Assembly (NCBI GenBank): GCA_039811765.1
Contig: JBDHZF010000140.1
Coordinates: forward strand, 1-6,239
Origin: JAGQUL01 sp039811765
GTDB lineage: Bacteria > Actinomycetota > Thermoleophilia > Gaiellales > SKUG01
Length of the DNA stretch: 6,239 nt
Direction of reading: 5' to 3'
In this document: in pieces, positions 1 through 5,107 of the stretch
Numbering within the stretch: position 1 is the first letter of the stretch
How the letters are laid out: each line of letters opens with the position of its first letter
Made by a program: the position numbers and the translations under genes
The notes under the pieces: model-generated
Seen by the model: the letters and a program-made list of their open reading frames with translations, nothing else
Told to the model about the DNA's origin: nothing
Databases searched by the model: none

Positions 1-131
<131 letters not shown>

Positions 132-147
132 GTGAGCGAGTACCTCG

Positions 148-297
148 CCTGACAGGGTGATGCGATTCCACGAAGCGACGAAGCGAGCGTCGTGCCGAGC
201 TTGCTCGAGCATGACCGAGTGAGGAGCTTCGCGGTCGGCTGCGCAGCAGGCGGCCGACGAGCGGTCGGCCTTCGGGCCGGCCGCTCGCGTCTTCGGG
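148..297 (+). repeat. Left copy of the flanking direct repeat (26-nt block plus hairpin block)
   Basis: Two blocks here recur at 3919-3981. Block A is 148-173 (begins CCTGACAGGGTGATG) and is identical over 26 nt to 3919-3944. Block B is 258-297 and matches 3942-3981 at 37 of 40 positions. In this copy the blocks are separated by extra sequence bounded by short ACGA repeats (170-173 and 257-260); in the right copy the two blocks abut. The extra 87 nt is rich in small inverted repeats, such as CGACG at 176-180 with CGTCG at 188-192. The repeats could be the ends of an inserted island or members of a dispersed intergenic repeat family. Confidence 0.9.
259..286 (+). terminator. Hairpin between the sigma gene and the convergent ATPase gene
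   Basis: GAGCGGTCGGCC (259-270) pairs with GGCCGGCCGCTC (275-286) over 12 bp around a TTCG loop, with a single G-U pair in plus-strand RNA. There is no T-tract behind it, which is common for terminators in high-GC actinobacteria. It lies 127 nt after the sigma stop codon and 21 nt beyond the stop of the minus-strand ATPase, so it could end transcription from both sides. In minus-strand RNA the wobble becomes an A-C mismatch, so the plus-strand sense folds better. Confidence 0.7.
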
Positions 298-307
298 CGA
301 GCGGAGG

Positions 308-1444
308 TCAGGCGTGGAAGCCCAATGTGCGGCGCGTGCTTCCAGCGACCACCGGCGATTGGTGGTTGATGAGTGCTGCGAGCTCGGCGATGCTCATCGG
401 GCTCGTCACCAGTTCGGGGTCTCCGTCGCTCTGCTCGATCCAGTCCCGTGCCCGATCGATGGGAAGGGGATCGAAGCGGACGACGCTGCGGCATCGGCCG
501 GGGCGGAGCATCGCCGGATGCAGCTGGGTCAGCGGCTCGTTGGTGGTGATGATGATCGCCGGTGCGTCCTCGCGCCCGAACATGCCGTCGCTGAGGTTGA
601 GCAGGCGCGAAATGCCTGCGCCGGCGCGGGATCGAGCATCTACGCCAACCAGCTCGCCGGCGTCTTCGAGCACGAGCACTCGTCGGGGGCGTATTTCGGG
701 CCGCATGTAGTGTGAGCGGAGCGGGTTGCTCTGCAGCACCCGCATCAGGTACTTCGTCGACCTCAGCAACGCTTCGGGATCCAGGACGACGTCGAATCCT
801 GCCGCGTCGCGCCACTGCCGAGCCAGCGCGCGGATGCTCGTCGTCTTGCCGCATCCAGGTGGGCCGTGCCAGATGTGCAGGCCCCCCTCGCCGGGCCCGG
901 TCTCGAACAGGGCGCGCAACGCACGTTCCGCCTCGGGTGCAATCGATGCCCAGAGCGCGTCGCTCGACGGCGCATCGAGCTGGCGGGTGTGCGCGAACGC
1001 GCAGCCGTCGTTATCGCCGTGCCAGAATCGTAGCTTGGTACGCGCGCCGTCGCGAGACTCGGGATTCTCGAGGAGCTCGCGCAGGCGTTCGACCGCTGCG
1101 TGCGCCGCCTCGGCAGATGCTGCGACCGTCTCGACATCGCTGGATTCGCGGTTGGATGCAACGCGGACGAGCGACATATGGTCGGCTCCTGCGAGGAGGA
1201 AAACTCCCGAGCGCCCATCGCGCTCGGTATGCGAAGTCAGGATCTCGGCGTCGCTCCGCCATACGTGGTCGTTCGCATCGGCAATAGCCTCGAACGTAGT
1301 TCCGGCTCGATGCAGGTATCCGCGTTTGCGAGCGACGCGCTCGAAGTCGAGTTGGCTCGGGGCTGCGGGGCGTAGCGGCGGTACGAGGCTGGGATCTTGG
1401 AGTGCGGACCGGTCAGTGAGTATCGCGTCAGCATGGTGTTCCAT
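308..1444 (-). CDS. AAA+ family ATPase
   Basis: A 378-aa protein with an uncharacterised N-terminal region (about residues 1-180) and a C-terminal AAA+ module. Walker A is GPPGCGKT at residues 194-201. Walker B is VLVLED at 256-261. A sensor-1-like TTN is at 300-302, followed by an LRPGR segment at 313-317 typical of classical AAA proteins. All core ATPase residues look intact, so ATP hydrolysis is expected. The N-terminal region may correspond to an actinobacterial domain of unknown function found on such ATPases (DUF5925-like, from memory only). The frame is open up to a TTG at 1480. The ATG at 1444 is preferred because TTGACT-N17-CAGAAT ends 7 nt before it, so the TTG is part of a -35 box. 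The gene is transcribed away from the three-gene operon and probably shares its regulation. Substrate and partners are unknown; remodelling of a partner protein or nucleic acid complex is the family expectation. Confidence 0.9.
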   Translation of the reverse strand: MEHHADAILTDRSALQDPSLVPPLRPAAPSQLDFERVARKRGYLHRAGTTFEAIADANDHVWRSDAEILTSHTERDGRSGVFLLAGADHMSLVRVASNRESSDVETVAASAEAAHAAVERLRELLENPESRDGARTKLRFWHGDNDGCAFAHTRQLDAPSSDALWASIAPEAERALRALFETGPGEGGLHIWHGPPGCGKTTSIRALARQWRDAAGFDVVLDPEALLRSTKYLMRVLQSNPLRSHYMRPEIRPRRVLVLEDAGELVGVDARSRAGAGISRLLNLSDGMFGREDAPAIIITTNEPLTQLHPAMLRPGRCRSVVRFDPLPIDRARDWIEQSDGDPELVTSPMSIAELAALINHQSPVVAGSTRRTLGFHA

Positions 1445-1451
1445 GAATCCC

Positions 1452-1480
1452 ATTCTGTTGCATGCAGCACCATGAGTCAA
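1452..1480 (-). promoter_or_regulatory. Sigma-70 type promoter of the AAA+ ATPase gene (leaderless)
   Basis: On the minus strand, -35 TTGACT (1480-1475) is separated by 17 nt from -10 CAGAAT (1457-1452). The ATG (1444-1442) begins after 7 more nucleotides, where transcription would start. This matches the leaderless arrangement common in Actinobacteria, and no ribosome binding site is needed. Five of six -35 bases and four of six -10 bases match the consensus. Confidence 0.65.
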
Positions 1481-1487
1481 ATTCGAG

Positions 1488-1493
1488 TATGGT
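1488..1493 (+). promoter_or_regulatory. -10 element of the three-gene operon (leaderless)
   Basis: TATGGT (1488-1493) fits TANNNT and lies 7 nt upstream of the ATG at 1501. No Shine-Dalgarno sequence precedes that ATG, so the mRNA probably begins at the start codon. No good -35 hexamer is seen 16-18 nt upstream, so the promoter may be weak or activator-dependent. The expected -35 position overlaps the opposing promoter's -35 box (1475-1480), which suggests the two directions compete or are co-regulated. Confidence 0.5.
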
Positions 1494-1500
1494 GATCAGC

Positions 1501-1803
1501 ATGAACCAGCGACGCAGGCCATTGGAACGAACGCGCAAGTACGACATTTGGGCGGAGCATCGCTCCTCCGCGGTGGGCCCTTACCAACTCGTCCTGCAGG
1601 TGGTCGACGAGCTGTCGGGTGACGGGACAATGCTGATACGGGCGAGCTACCGTCGGGACGAGACGATGCGTCCGAGTCAGCCGATGTTCGAGTCTGGGTG
1701 TTGGGTGGAAGTGCTGTCAGCCGCGATTCGCGATCCGGCGTTCTTCAGCGACGACGAGGTTGAGGCGCTTCGGCAGGCGTGCGACGCGCGAGGTGCATCG
1801 TGA
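1501..1803 (+). CDS. Hypothetical protein, 100 aa, first gene of the cassette operon
   Basis: I do not recognise a family. The protein is soluble in appearance, with a basic N-terminus (MNQRRRPLERTRKY), a middle part that could form beta strands (YQLVLQVVDEL, TMLIRASYRR) and a C-terminal acidic helix (FFSDDEVEALRQACDARG). The central stretch GCWVEVLSAAIRDPAFF is the most distinctive. The frame is open from an ATG at 1462, but the ATG at 1501 is chosen because a TANNNT element ends 7 nt before it. The stop overlaps the GTG start of the DnaB-like gene (GTGA), so the two are translationally coupled, which suggests production in fixed ratio and perhaps physical interaction. A small adaptor, inhibitor or antitoxin-like role is possible but is speculation. 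Confidence 0.75.
   Translation: MNQRRRPLERTRKYDIWAEHRSSAVGPYQLVLQVVDELSGDGTMLIRASYRRDETMRPSQPMFESGCWVEVLSAAIRDPAFFSDDEVEALRQACDARGAS
1790..1793 (+). promoter_or_regulatory. Ribosome binding site that fixes the start of the DnaB-like gene
   Basis: GAGG at 1790-1793 sits 6 nt upstream of GTG 1800 and inside the 3' end of the preceding gene. It favours GTG 1800 over the upstream in-frame GTG at 1779, and it gives the GTGA stop-start overlap. Confidence 0.65.
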
Positions 1804-2678
1804 CTGCGGCCGGCGCAGTAGTCGTCGACGCCAGCACGCTGGTCGATGTCGTGTTCACGCAGGAGCGGCGGTCCATCGAGATGGGGATCGATGATCTCGA
1901 CAAGCGATACGGTGGCCTTGCAGTTGGCGCGCTCACGGTGATCGGTGGGCGTCCGGGCATGGGTACGACCTCGCTCGTGCGGACGATCATCGTGCATCGT
2001 CTGCGCGCCGACGATCCGGGTCGGATCCTGTGGTACGCCGGGGGCGAGACGCCAGCCGGGATGATGAGAGGGCTGCTCGCCGGACTGGCCAAGGCCAATC
2101 GCAGTCGCGTGTGCCGCGGCGAGCTCGACCCCGCGGACGAGCCGCATGTCGCAGCCGCGGCCGAGCTGCTGCGCCGCCCCGATCGACTGTTCATCGCCGA
2201 CGCGCACGATCGCGACCTTGCTGCGCTTCGATCGCAGGCCGCGCAGTTGGCCGAGGGCCCTGATGGGCTGCAGCTGATCGTCGTCGACGAAGTGCACAAG
2301 CTCCTGCCTATCGCAGCCGACGATATCCGCGAACGTGTGATGGCTGATCTCATCAACCAGCTCGCGCAGCTCGCCACGGAGCTCGACGTCGCGGTGCTCG
2401 TCGCCATGCCGCTGCGCCGCGATGTCGACGAGCGCGAGCCACCGCGCCCCATGATGGGTGACTTCATCGCAGCCGCTACGGTGGAGCGCGTGGCGGATCG
2501 CGTCATGACGATCTACCGCCCCGACTACTACGACCGTTTCGAGACGCCCATCGAGTGGAAGGGTAAGGCGGAGCTCGTCACCTGCTGGAATCGCCTCGGT
2601 ATGCCCGGCACGACGATCGTCGGTTTCCTCGGCCGCTACGGGATCTTCGTCAACCTCAACAAGGAGACACTGGCATGA
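1800..2678 (+). CDS. DnaB C-terminal-domain-like ATPase with degenerate Walker A
   Basis: A 292-aa protein made almost entirely of a RecA-fold domain of the replicative DnaB helicase type. Signatures in order: GIDDLDKRYGGL (29-40), Walker A position GGRPGMGTTSL (49-59), the GE of the catalytic-glutamate strand (82-83), Walker B LQLIVVDE (157-164), the RPMMGDF...AD segment (216-233), YRPDYYD (239-245), and the DnaB tail pattern GKAE...NR.G..G (255-270). The usual N-terminal helicase domain is absent. Several catalytic residues differ from working DnaB. The Walker A lysine is Thr56 (codon ACG), the SQLNR-type motif reads MPLRR (203-207), and the lysine of the C-terminal K-x-R finger is Trp263, while Arg265 is kept. 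Loss of helicase activity is inferred; nucleotide binding or ring assembly may remain. It is coupled to the flanking genes by 4-bp overlaps, so it likely works with the nuclease-like protein. Confidence 0.88.
   Translation: MTAAGAVVVDASTLVDVVFTQERRSIEMGIDDLDKRYGGLAVGALTVIGGRPGMGTTSLVRTIIVHRLRADDPGRILWYAGGETPAGMMRGLLAGLAKANRSRVCRGELDPADEPHVAAAAELLRRPDRLFIADAHDRDLAALRSQAAQLAEGPDGLQLIVVDEVHKLLPIAADDIRERVMADLINQLAQLATELDVAVLVAMPLRRDVDEREPPRPMMGDFIAAATVERVADRVMTIYRPDYYDRFETPIEWKGKAELVTCWNRLGMPGTTIVGFLGRYGIFVNLNKETLA
2661..2666 (+). promoter_or_regulatory. Ribosome binding site of the nuclease-like gene
   Basis: AAGGAG at 2661-2666 lies 8 nt upstream of ATG 2675, within the end of the DnaB-like gene. 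It is a strong match and supports efficient coupled translation through the ATGA overlap. Confidence 0.75.
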
Positions 2679-3871
2679 ATGCTGCACCCAGATCCGTCTT
2701 CGACATCCTCGGTCTTGGCGTGCGTGAGGATCCGATCTCGTCGCTCATCGGCAACGCGTTCAACGCCGACGAGCAGGTTCGACGCAACCTTCTGGAACTC
2801 TTTGGCTGGGATGAGACCAGTACGGACTGGCGCGCGTTCGTACGCCGTCGCGTTGGCAATCGCGGAATACCCGACATCACGTTCGTCTCGGCCTCTGGGC
2901 AATGGCGCTTCCTGGAGTTGAAGGTCACTGCAGGTGAGGGTCAGGACCAGACGGAGCGGTATGCGGATGCCGTGGCGCGTGACATTCCGAGGTTGAGTGG
3001 CAAGTTCGAGCCGAGTGACCACGCTCAGGGTGCTGGCGTGAACGATCACGTCTTCGTGACGCTCGGTGAGAATGCACTGCCTGGGTCGGAGCAATTCAAT
3101 GGGGCGTCGTTGCACAGCCTGCTCGAGAAGCTCGTCGACAAGATCGACGACTCGACGGATACGCGGCGACTGCTCATCGACTTGCAGCAGCGCGTCGCCG
3201 AAGCTGATCACGCCAAGGTCAATGCGAGCACGAAGCTCGCAGATCTCATGCCTGGCGACTCGAATACGAACGGGTTGATCACGCCGCAGTGGCAGTGCGA
3301 CCGCGCCCTCCAATGCATCGGTGGCCTGATCGAGAAGGATGATGGCCTGGAGTTCGTCAACGTCGGCACGTTCACGTCGGCCAGGGGCGGTGGTGACGTG
3401 CAGATGCAGTTGTTGCGTGCCCCGGTCCCTTGGCTCATCAGCGACTTCGTTCGCATCGATGATGCGAACACGATCGCGCTTCGCGTGAACTTTAAGGTTC
3501 AGGCGAAATATGGCGACTCGCCCGACAGGCGGTATCGAGTCGAGCTGGAGGCAGTCGGCGATCACTACGAGCGGGATGAGAAGCGGGAGGCCCTTAGCAA
3601 GCCCCGCTGCAAGCATCTGGTCGAGCAGTTGCGCAACCCATTGGCGTTCGACCAGTTCGTCAAGCAGCGCGACGAGTTTCACGCACGCGTCAGTGAGCAG
3701 CTGGAGCGCCCTTGGCGACCCGGAAGGAAGAACAAGTGGCGCAACCAGTGCGCCACGCTGGCACTCGCAGTCGGCGACGACGATACGGTCCAGGATCTCC
3801 AGGATGCAGTCTCATGCGCGCTTACGCAGCTCCAGCCCGTCGTCGACGAGTTGATGATCGAACTCGGGTGA
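2675..3871 (+). CDS. PD-(D/E)XK nuclease superfamily-like protein
   Basis: A 398-aa protein. The N-terminal third carries a PD-(D/E)XK pattern: Glu18 in the first helix (REDPISSLIG), Asp67 in GIPDITFV, then FLELK with Glu81-x-Lys83, followed by a helix containing Gln90, Gln92 and Tyr96 (GQDQTERY). This order and spacing is typical of the restriction-endonuclease fold, and the layout resembles the PDDEXK_4-type group often seen next to defence genes (from memory). The remaining 300 residues have no motif I recognise; they could bind DNA or sense a target, and residues 345-370 are basic (RPWRPGRKNKWR). The start is fixed by the AAGGAG site and the ATGA overlap with the DnaB-like gene. It is the last gene of the operon, followed by the right repeat and its hairpin. 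DNA cleavage is inferred from the motif; the catalytic residues appear intact. Confidence 0.8.
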   Translation: MNAAPRSVFDILGLGVREDPISSLIGNAFNADEQVRRNLLELFGWDETSTDWRAFVRRRVGNRGIPDITFVSASGQWRFLELKVTAGEGQDQTERYADAVARDIPRLSGKFEPSDHAQGAGVNDHVFVTLGENALPGSEQFNGASLHSLLEKLVDKIDDSTDTRRLLIDLQQRVAEADHAKVNASTKLADLMPGDSNTNGLITPQWQCDRALQCIGGLIEKDDGLEFVNVGTFTSARGGGDVQMQLLRAPVPWLISDFVRIDDANTIALRVNFKVQAKYGDSPDRRYRVELEAVGDHYERDEKREALSKPRCKHLVEQLRNPLAFDQFVKQRDEFHARVSEQLERPWRPGRKNKWRNQCATLALAVGDDDTVQDLQDAVSCALTQLQPVVDELMIELG

Positions 3872-3918
3872 ACGTCGACTTTGTTCGCTCTGAACACCGC
3901 AGAAGCATCAGCGCAGAT

Positions 3919-3981
3919 CCTGACAGGGTGATGCGATTCCACGAGCGGTCGGCCTTTAGGCTGGCCGCTCGCGTCTTCGGG
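3919..3981 (+). repeat. Right copy of the flanking direct repeat
   Basis: Positions 3919-3944 are identical to 148-173, and 3942-3981 match 258-297 at 37 of 40 positions. The blocks are joined at ACGA, as if the 87 nt between the ACGA repeats of the left copy had been deleted here or gained there. It begins 47 nt after the nuclease-like gene, so it marks the right edge of the cassette. Confidence 0.9.
3943..3970 (+). terminator. Hairpin downstream of the cassette operon
   Basis: GAGCGGTCGGCC (3943-3954) pairs with GGCTGGCCGCTC (3959-3970) around a TTTA loop, giving 12 bp with two G-U pairs in plus-strand RNA. The one stem difference from the left copy (C to T at 3962) keeps pairing only in plus-strand RNA, which argues the structure is read in this direction. 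It has no T-tract. It is placed 71 nt after the nuclease-like gene and probably ends the operon. Confidence 0.65.
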
Positions 3982-4053
3982 GGCTCGATGCCAGAGATGG
4001 AGCCCAGTCGCAACGGAGCACGGAGGCGGGGTGAGGGGGACGATAGCGCCCAT

Positions 4054-4068
4054 TTCAGGCGTTCTGAA
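4054..4068. promoter_or_regulatory. Inverted repeat next to a possible -10 element
   Basis: TTCAG-GCGTT-CTGAA is a perfect 5-bp dyad that ends directly before TAACTT (4069-4074), which in turn ends 7 nt before an ATG at 4082. The layout could be an operator over a leaderless promoter, but the arms are short. Confidence 0.3.
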
Positions 4069-4081
4069 TAACTTTAGCGCC

Positions 4082-4240
4082 ATGCCGAACCTCGAGACTG
4101 ACCATGAGGCCCGAATCAGGCACGTTCGTCAGCTTCACCGCCGGCACCTCCGCGAGGGGGTAGCCGGGTCCCGAACATCCACAAGGAGCACGGGGTTTCG
4201 CTCGCGCACCGAGTCATTCCTGATACCATGGGGGGTATGA
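4082..4240 (+). CDS. Possible small ORF, 52 aa, doubtful
   Basis: An ORF starting MPNLETDHEARIRHVRQL with a TANNNT element (TAACTT) ending 7 nt before its ATG, the same leaderless spacing as other starts here. The first half uses G/C-ending codons and could form a charged amphipathic helix. The second half (after about residue 30) has poor codon choice and many Ser/Thr/Arg residues, and it runs through the promoter of the next gene. No family is recognised. It may be a remnant of a decayed gene, a leader peptide or chance. Confidence 0.25.
   Translation: MPNLETDHEARIRHVRQLHRRHLREGVAGSRTSTRSTGFRSRTESFLIPWGV
4221..4229 (+). promoter_or_regulatory. Extended -10 promoter of the small membrane protein gene (leaderless)
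   Basis: TG-A-TACCAT (4221-4229) is a complete extended -10 motif, and the ATG at 4237 begins 7 nt after it. Transcription would start at or next to that ATG. This also rules out the upstream in-frame ATG at 4228, which lies inside the -10 hexamer. No good -35 box is visible, as is usual for extended -10 promoters. Confidence 0.6.
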
Positions 4241-4491
4241 GTGACGAGTCGACGCATCAGCCGCACGTGCACCACGTCTCGATCGACGAGAGCGAGGGGT
4301 TCGACATCGGCCCGGTCGACTGGATCCTCGGCTTCCTCACGATGCCGTTGCTGTTCTGGGCGCTGATGTACGCCGTGACCGGCGGCGAGGGAATGTTCGC
4401 GACCCGTGCGGCGCGCATGCGTCTCTACGTCGTGCTGCTCGTGCTCGAAGCGTTGATCGTCGTGGGAATCTGGTTGTGGCTGGCCCGCTGA
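4237..4491 (+). CDS. Small integral membrane protein, 84 aa
   Basis: No family is recognised. The N-terminal 25 residues are polar and acidic with a histidine cluster (HQPHVHHV at 8-14), which might bind metal. Two hydrophobic segments follow, at about 28-47 (VDWILGFLTMPLLFWALMYA) and 62-83, joined by a short loop (TGGEGMFATRAARM). A two-pass inner-membrane protein is likely. The start at 4237 is set by the extended -10 element 7 nt upstream. The 3' end overlaps the next small membrane gene by 16 bp, so the two are probably co-transcribed and made together. Good GC-rich third positions support coding. Confidence 0.75.
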   Translation: MSDESTHQPHVHHVSIDESEGFDIGPVDWILGFLTMPLLFWALMYAVTGGEGMFATRAARMRLYVVLLVLEALIVVGIWLWLAR

Positions 4492-4691
4492 TTGCCGCGC
4501 AGCAGCGTCGTCACCTGCGCCGCATCATGATCGCGTTCGTCGTCGTGATCGTCGCGCTGCCGCTCGCCACGCTGGGCGGGGCCTGGGCGCTCGCGCTCGT
4601 CCCGGCGCTCGTTGCGGCATCGCTCGCGGTCCGCGAGGCGATCCGGCTCAGGCGCTCGGTGCGGCTTCACGGGGTCGCACGCGGGCGGTGA
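4476..4691 (+). CDS. Small integral membrane protein, 71 aa
   Basis: No family is recognised. A basic N-terminus (QQRRHLRR) precedes two hydrophobic stretches at about 17-34 and 36-53, separated by a Gly-Gly turn. The tail is strongly basic (REAIRLRRSVRLHGVARGR), so the positive-inside rule places both ends in the cytoplasm. The GTG at 4476 is preceded by GGGAA (4464-4468) at 7 nt spacing and overlaps the upstream gene by 16 bp; an ATG at 4527 is the alternative and would shorten the protein to 54 aa. The 3' end overlaps the tail of the convergent NfeD gene by 44 bp, which is compact but unusual. Confidence 0.65.
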   Translation: MAGPLIAAQQRRHLRRIMIAFVVVIVALPLATLGGAWALALVPALVAASLAVREAIRLRRSVRLHGVARGR

Positions 4692-5106
4692 CGCCCTCGA
4701 CCGCTTCCACGACCACGCGCGATTCCACGGGCAGCACCTCGCTGGCGCACTCGTCGATCATGCGCGCAGTCCAGTACTCGGTGCCGACGCGGATCTGACC
4801 CGTGCTCGAGTCGTTGTCGATCGTGATCGTGACGATGCCGACCTTGCCCACCATGCGGTTCACGTTCGTGGGGATGTCGGGGGACTCCAGCCGCCGCTTG
4901 ATGAGCGGGCGCGTGAGCAGCATCAGCACGATGCCGGTGATCGCGAACGCCGCGAATTGCCAGCCCACCGTGCCGCCGGCGAGGGCCACGATCATGCCGG
5001 CGAACGCGCCGATGCCGAGGTAGATCGCCACGAACGTCACGGTCAGCAGCTCGACGACGACGAACACGGCGCCGGCGATGGCCCAGGTGAGATCCCACTG
5101 ATCCAT
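4648..5106 (-). CDS. NfeD-family membrane protein (short form)
   Basis: A 152-aa protein of the short NfeD type. Three hydrophobic segments at about 7-25, 27-45 and 50-66 are followed by a cytoplasmic linker (RPLIKRRLESP) and a C-terminal OB-fold domain at about 82-145. The pattern VGKVGIVTI...GQIRVGTEYWTAR...VESRVVVEAVEGVTARVRP is characteristic of the family. NfeD proteins are partners of SPFH proteins in bacterial membranes and are thought to stabilise or anchor them. Here it follows the SPFH gene with only one base between the SPFH stop and this ATG (TGACATG), so translation is coupled. A GGGAG about 9 nt upstream can serve as ribosome binding site. The long NfeD form with a ClpP-like protease domain is not present. 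Confidence 0.93.
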   Translation of the reverse strand: MDQWDLTWAIAGAVFVVVELLTVTFVAIYLGIGAFAGMIVALAGGTVGWQFAAFAITGIVLMLLTRPLIKRRLESPDIPTNVNRMVGKVGIVTITIDNDSSTGQIRVGTEYWTARMIDECASEVLPVESRVVVEAVEGVTARVRPREAAPSA

Positions 5107-5107
5107 G

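Larger units (their letters stand above)
174..3918. mobile_element. Putative accessory island bounded by direct repeats
   Basis: The segment between the two 26-nt repeat copies (148-173 and 3919-3944) contains exactly the four-gene cassette: AAA+ ATPase, unknown 100-aa protein, DnaB-like ATPase and PD-(D/E)XK protein. Several cassette genes, notably the nuclease gene, use A/T-ending codons more often by eye than the SPFH/NfeD genes to the right. Both bracketing copies lie behind a plus-strand gene and include a terminator-like hairpin. Insertion downstream of a conserved sigma-factor gene would leave that gene intact. No integrase, transposase or terminal inverted repeat is visible, so mobility is inferred from the repeats and gene content only. 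The exact boundaries are uncertain. Confidence 0.4.
3872..4081. other. Intergenic region with the right repeat copy and no clear gene
   Basis: Besides the repeat and hairpin at 3919-3981, this stretch has a small GTTC-GCTCT-GAAC dyad just after the nuclease gene and an inverted repeat at 4054-4068. Open frames across it look like chance: none has a convincing start site or recognisable protein. Confidence 0.6.

Noticed and set aside
726..1475. Plus-strand frames within 192-1475
   Set aside because: They lie opposite the AAA+ ATPase, whose Walker A, Walker B and sensor motifs are all in place. Their products are Ser/Arg-rich with no motif.
1478..1480. TTG at 1480 as the start of the AAA+ ATPase
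   Set aside because: This TTG is the first three bases of a good -35 box (TTGACT). The ATG at 1444 lies at leaderless distance from the matching -10.
1677..2687. Long minus-strand open frame of 336 codons opposite the DnaB-like gene
   Set aside because: It is antisense to a gene with clear DnaB-type motifs and coupled overlaps. Its protein is His/Arg/Asp-rich without any motif, as expected for a high-GC shadow frame.
2636..3682. Long minus-strand open frame of 348 codons opposite the nuclease-like gene
   Set aside because: The plus strand has the PD-(D/E)XK motif, a strong ribosome binding site and the ATGA overlap. The antisense frame has no recognisable domain.
148..3981. CRISPR array or insertion sequence as an explanation of the repeats
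   Set aside because: There are only two copies, almost 3.8 kb apart, with no spacer periodicity, no terminal inverted repeats and no transposase gene between them.
4228..4230. ATG at 4228 as start of the small membrane protein
   Set aside because: It overlaps the extended -10 hexamer (4224-4229) and would lie upstream of the transcription start; the ATG at 4237 fits.
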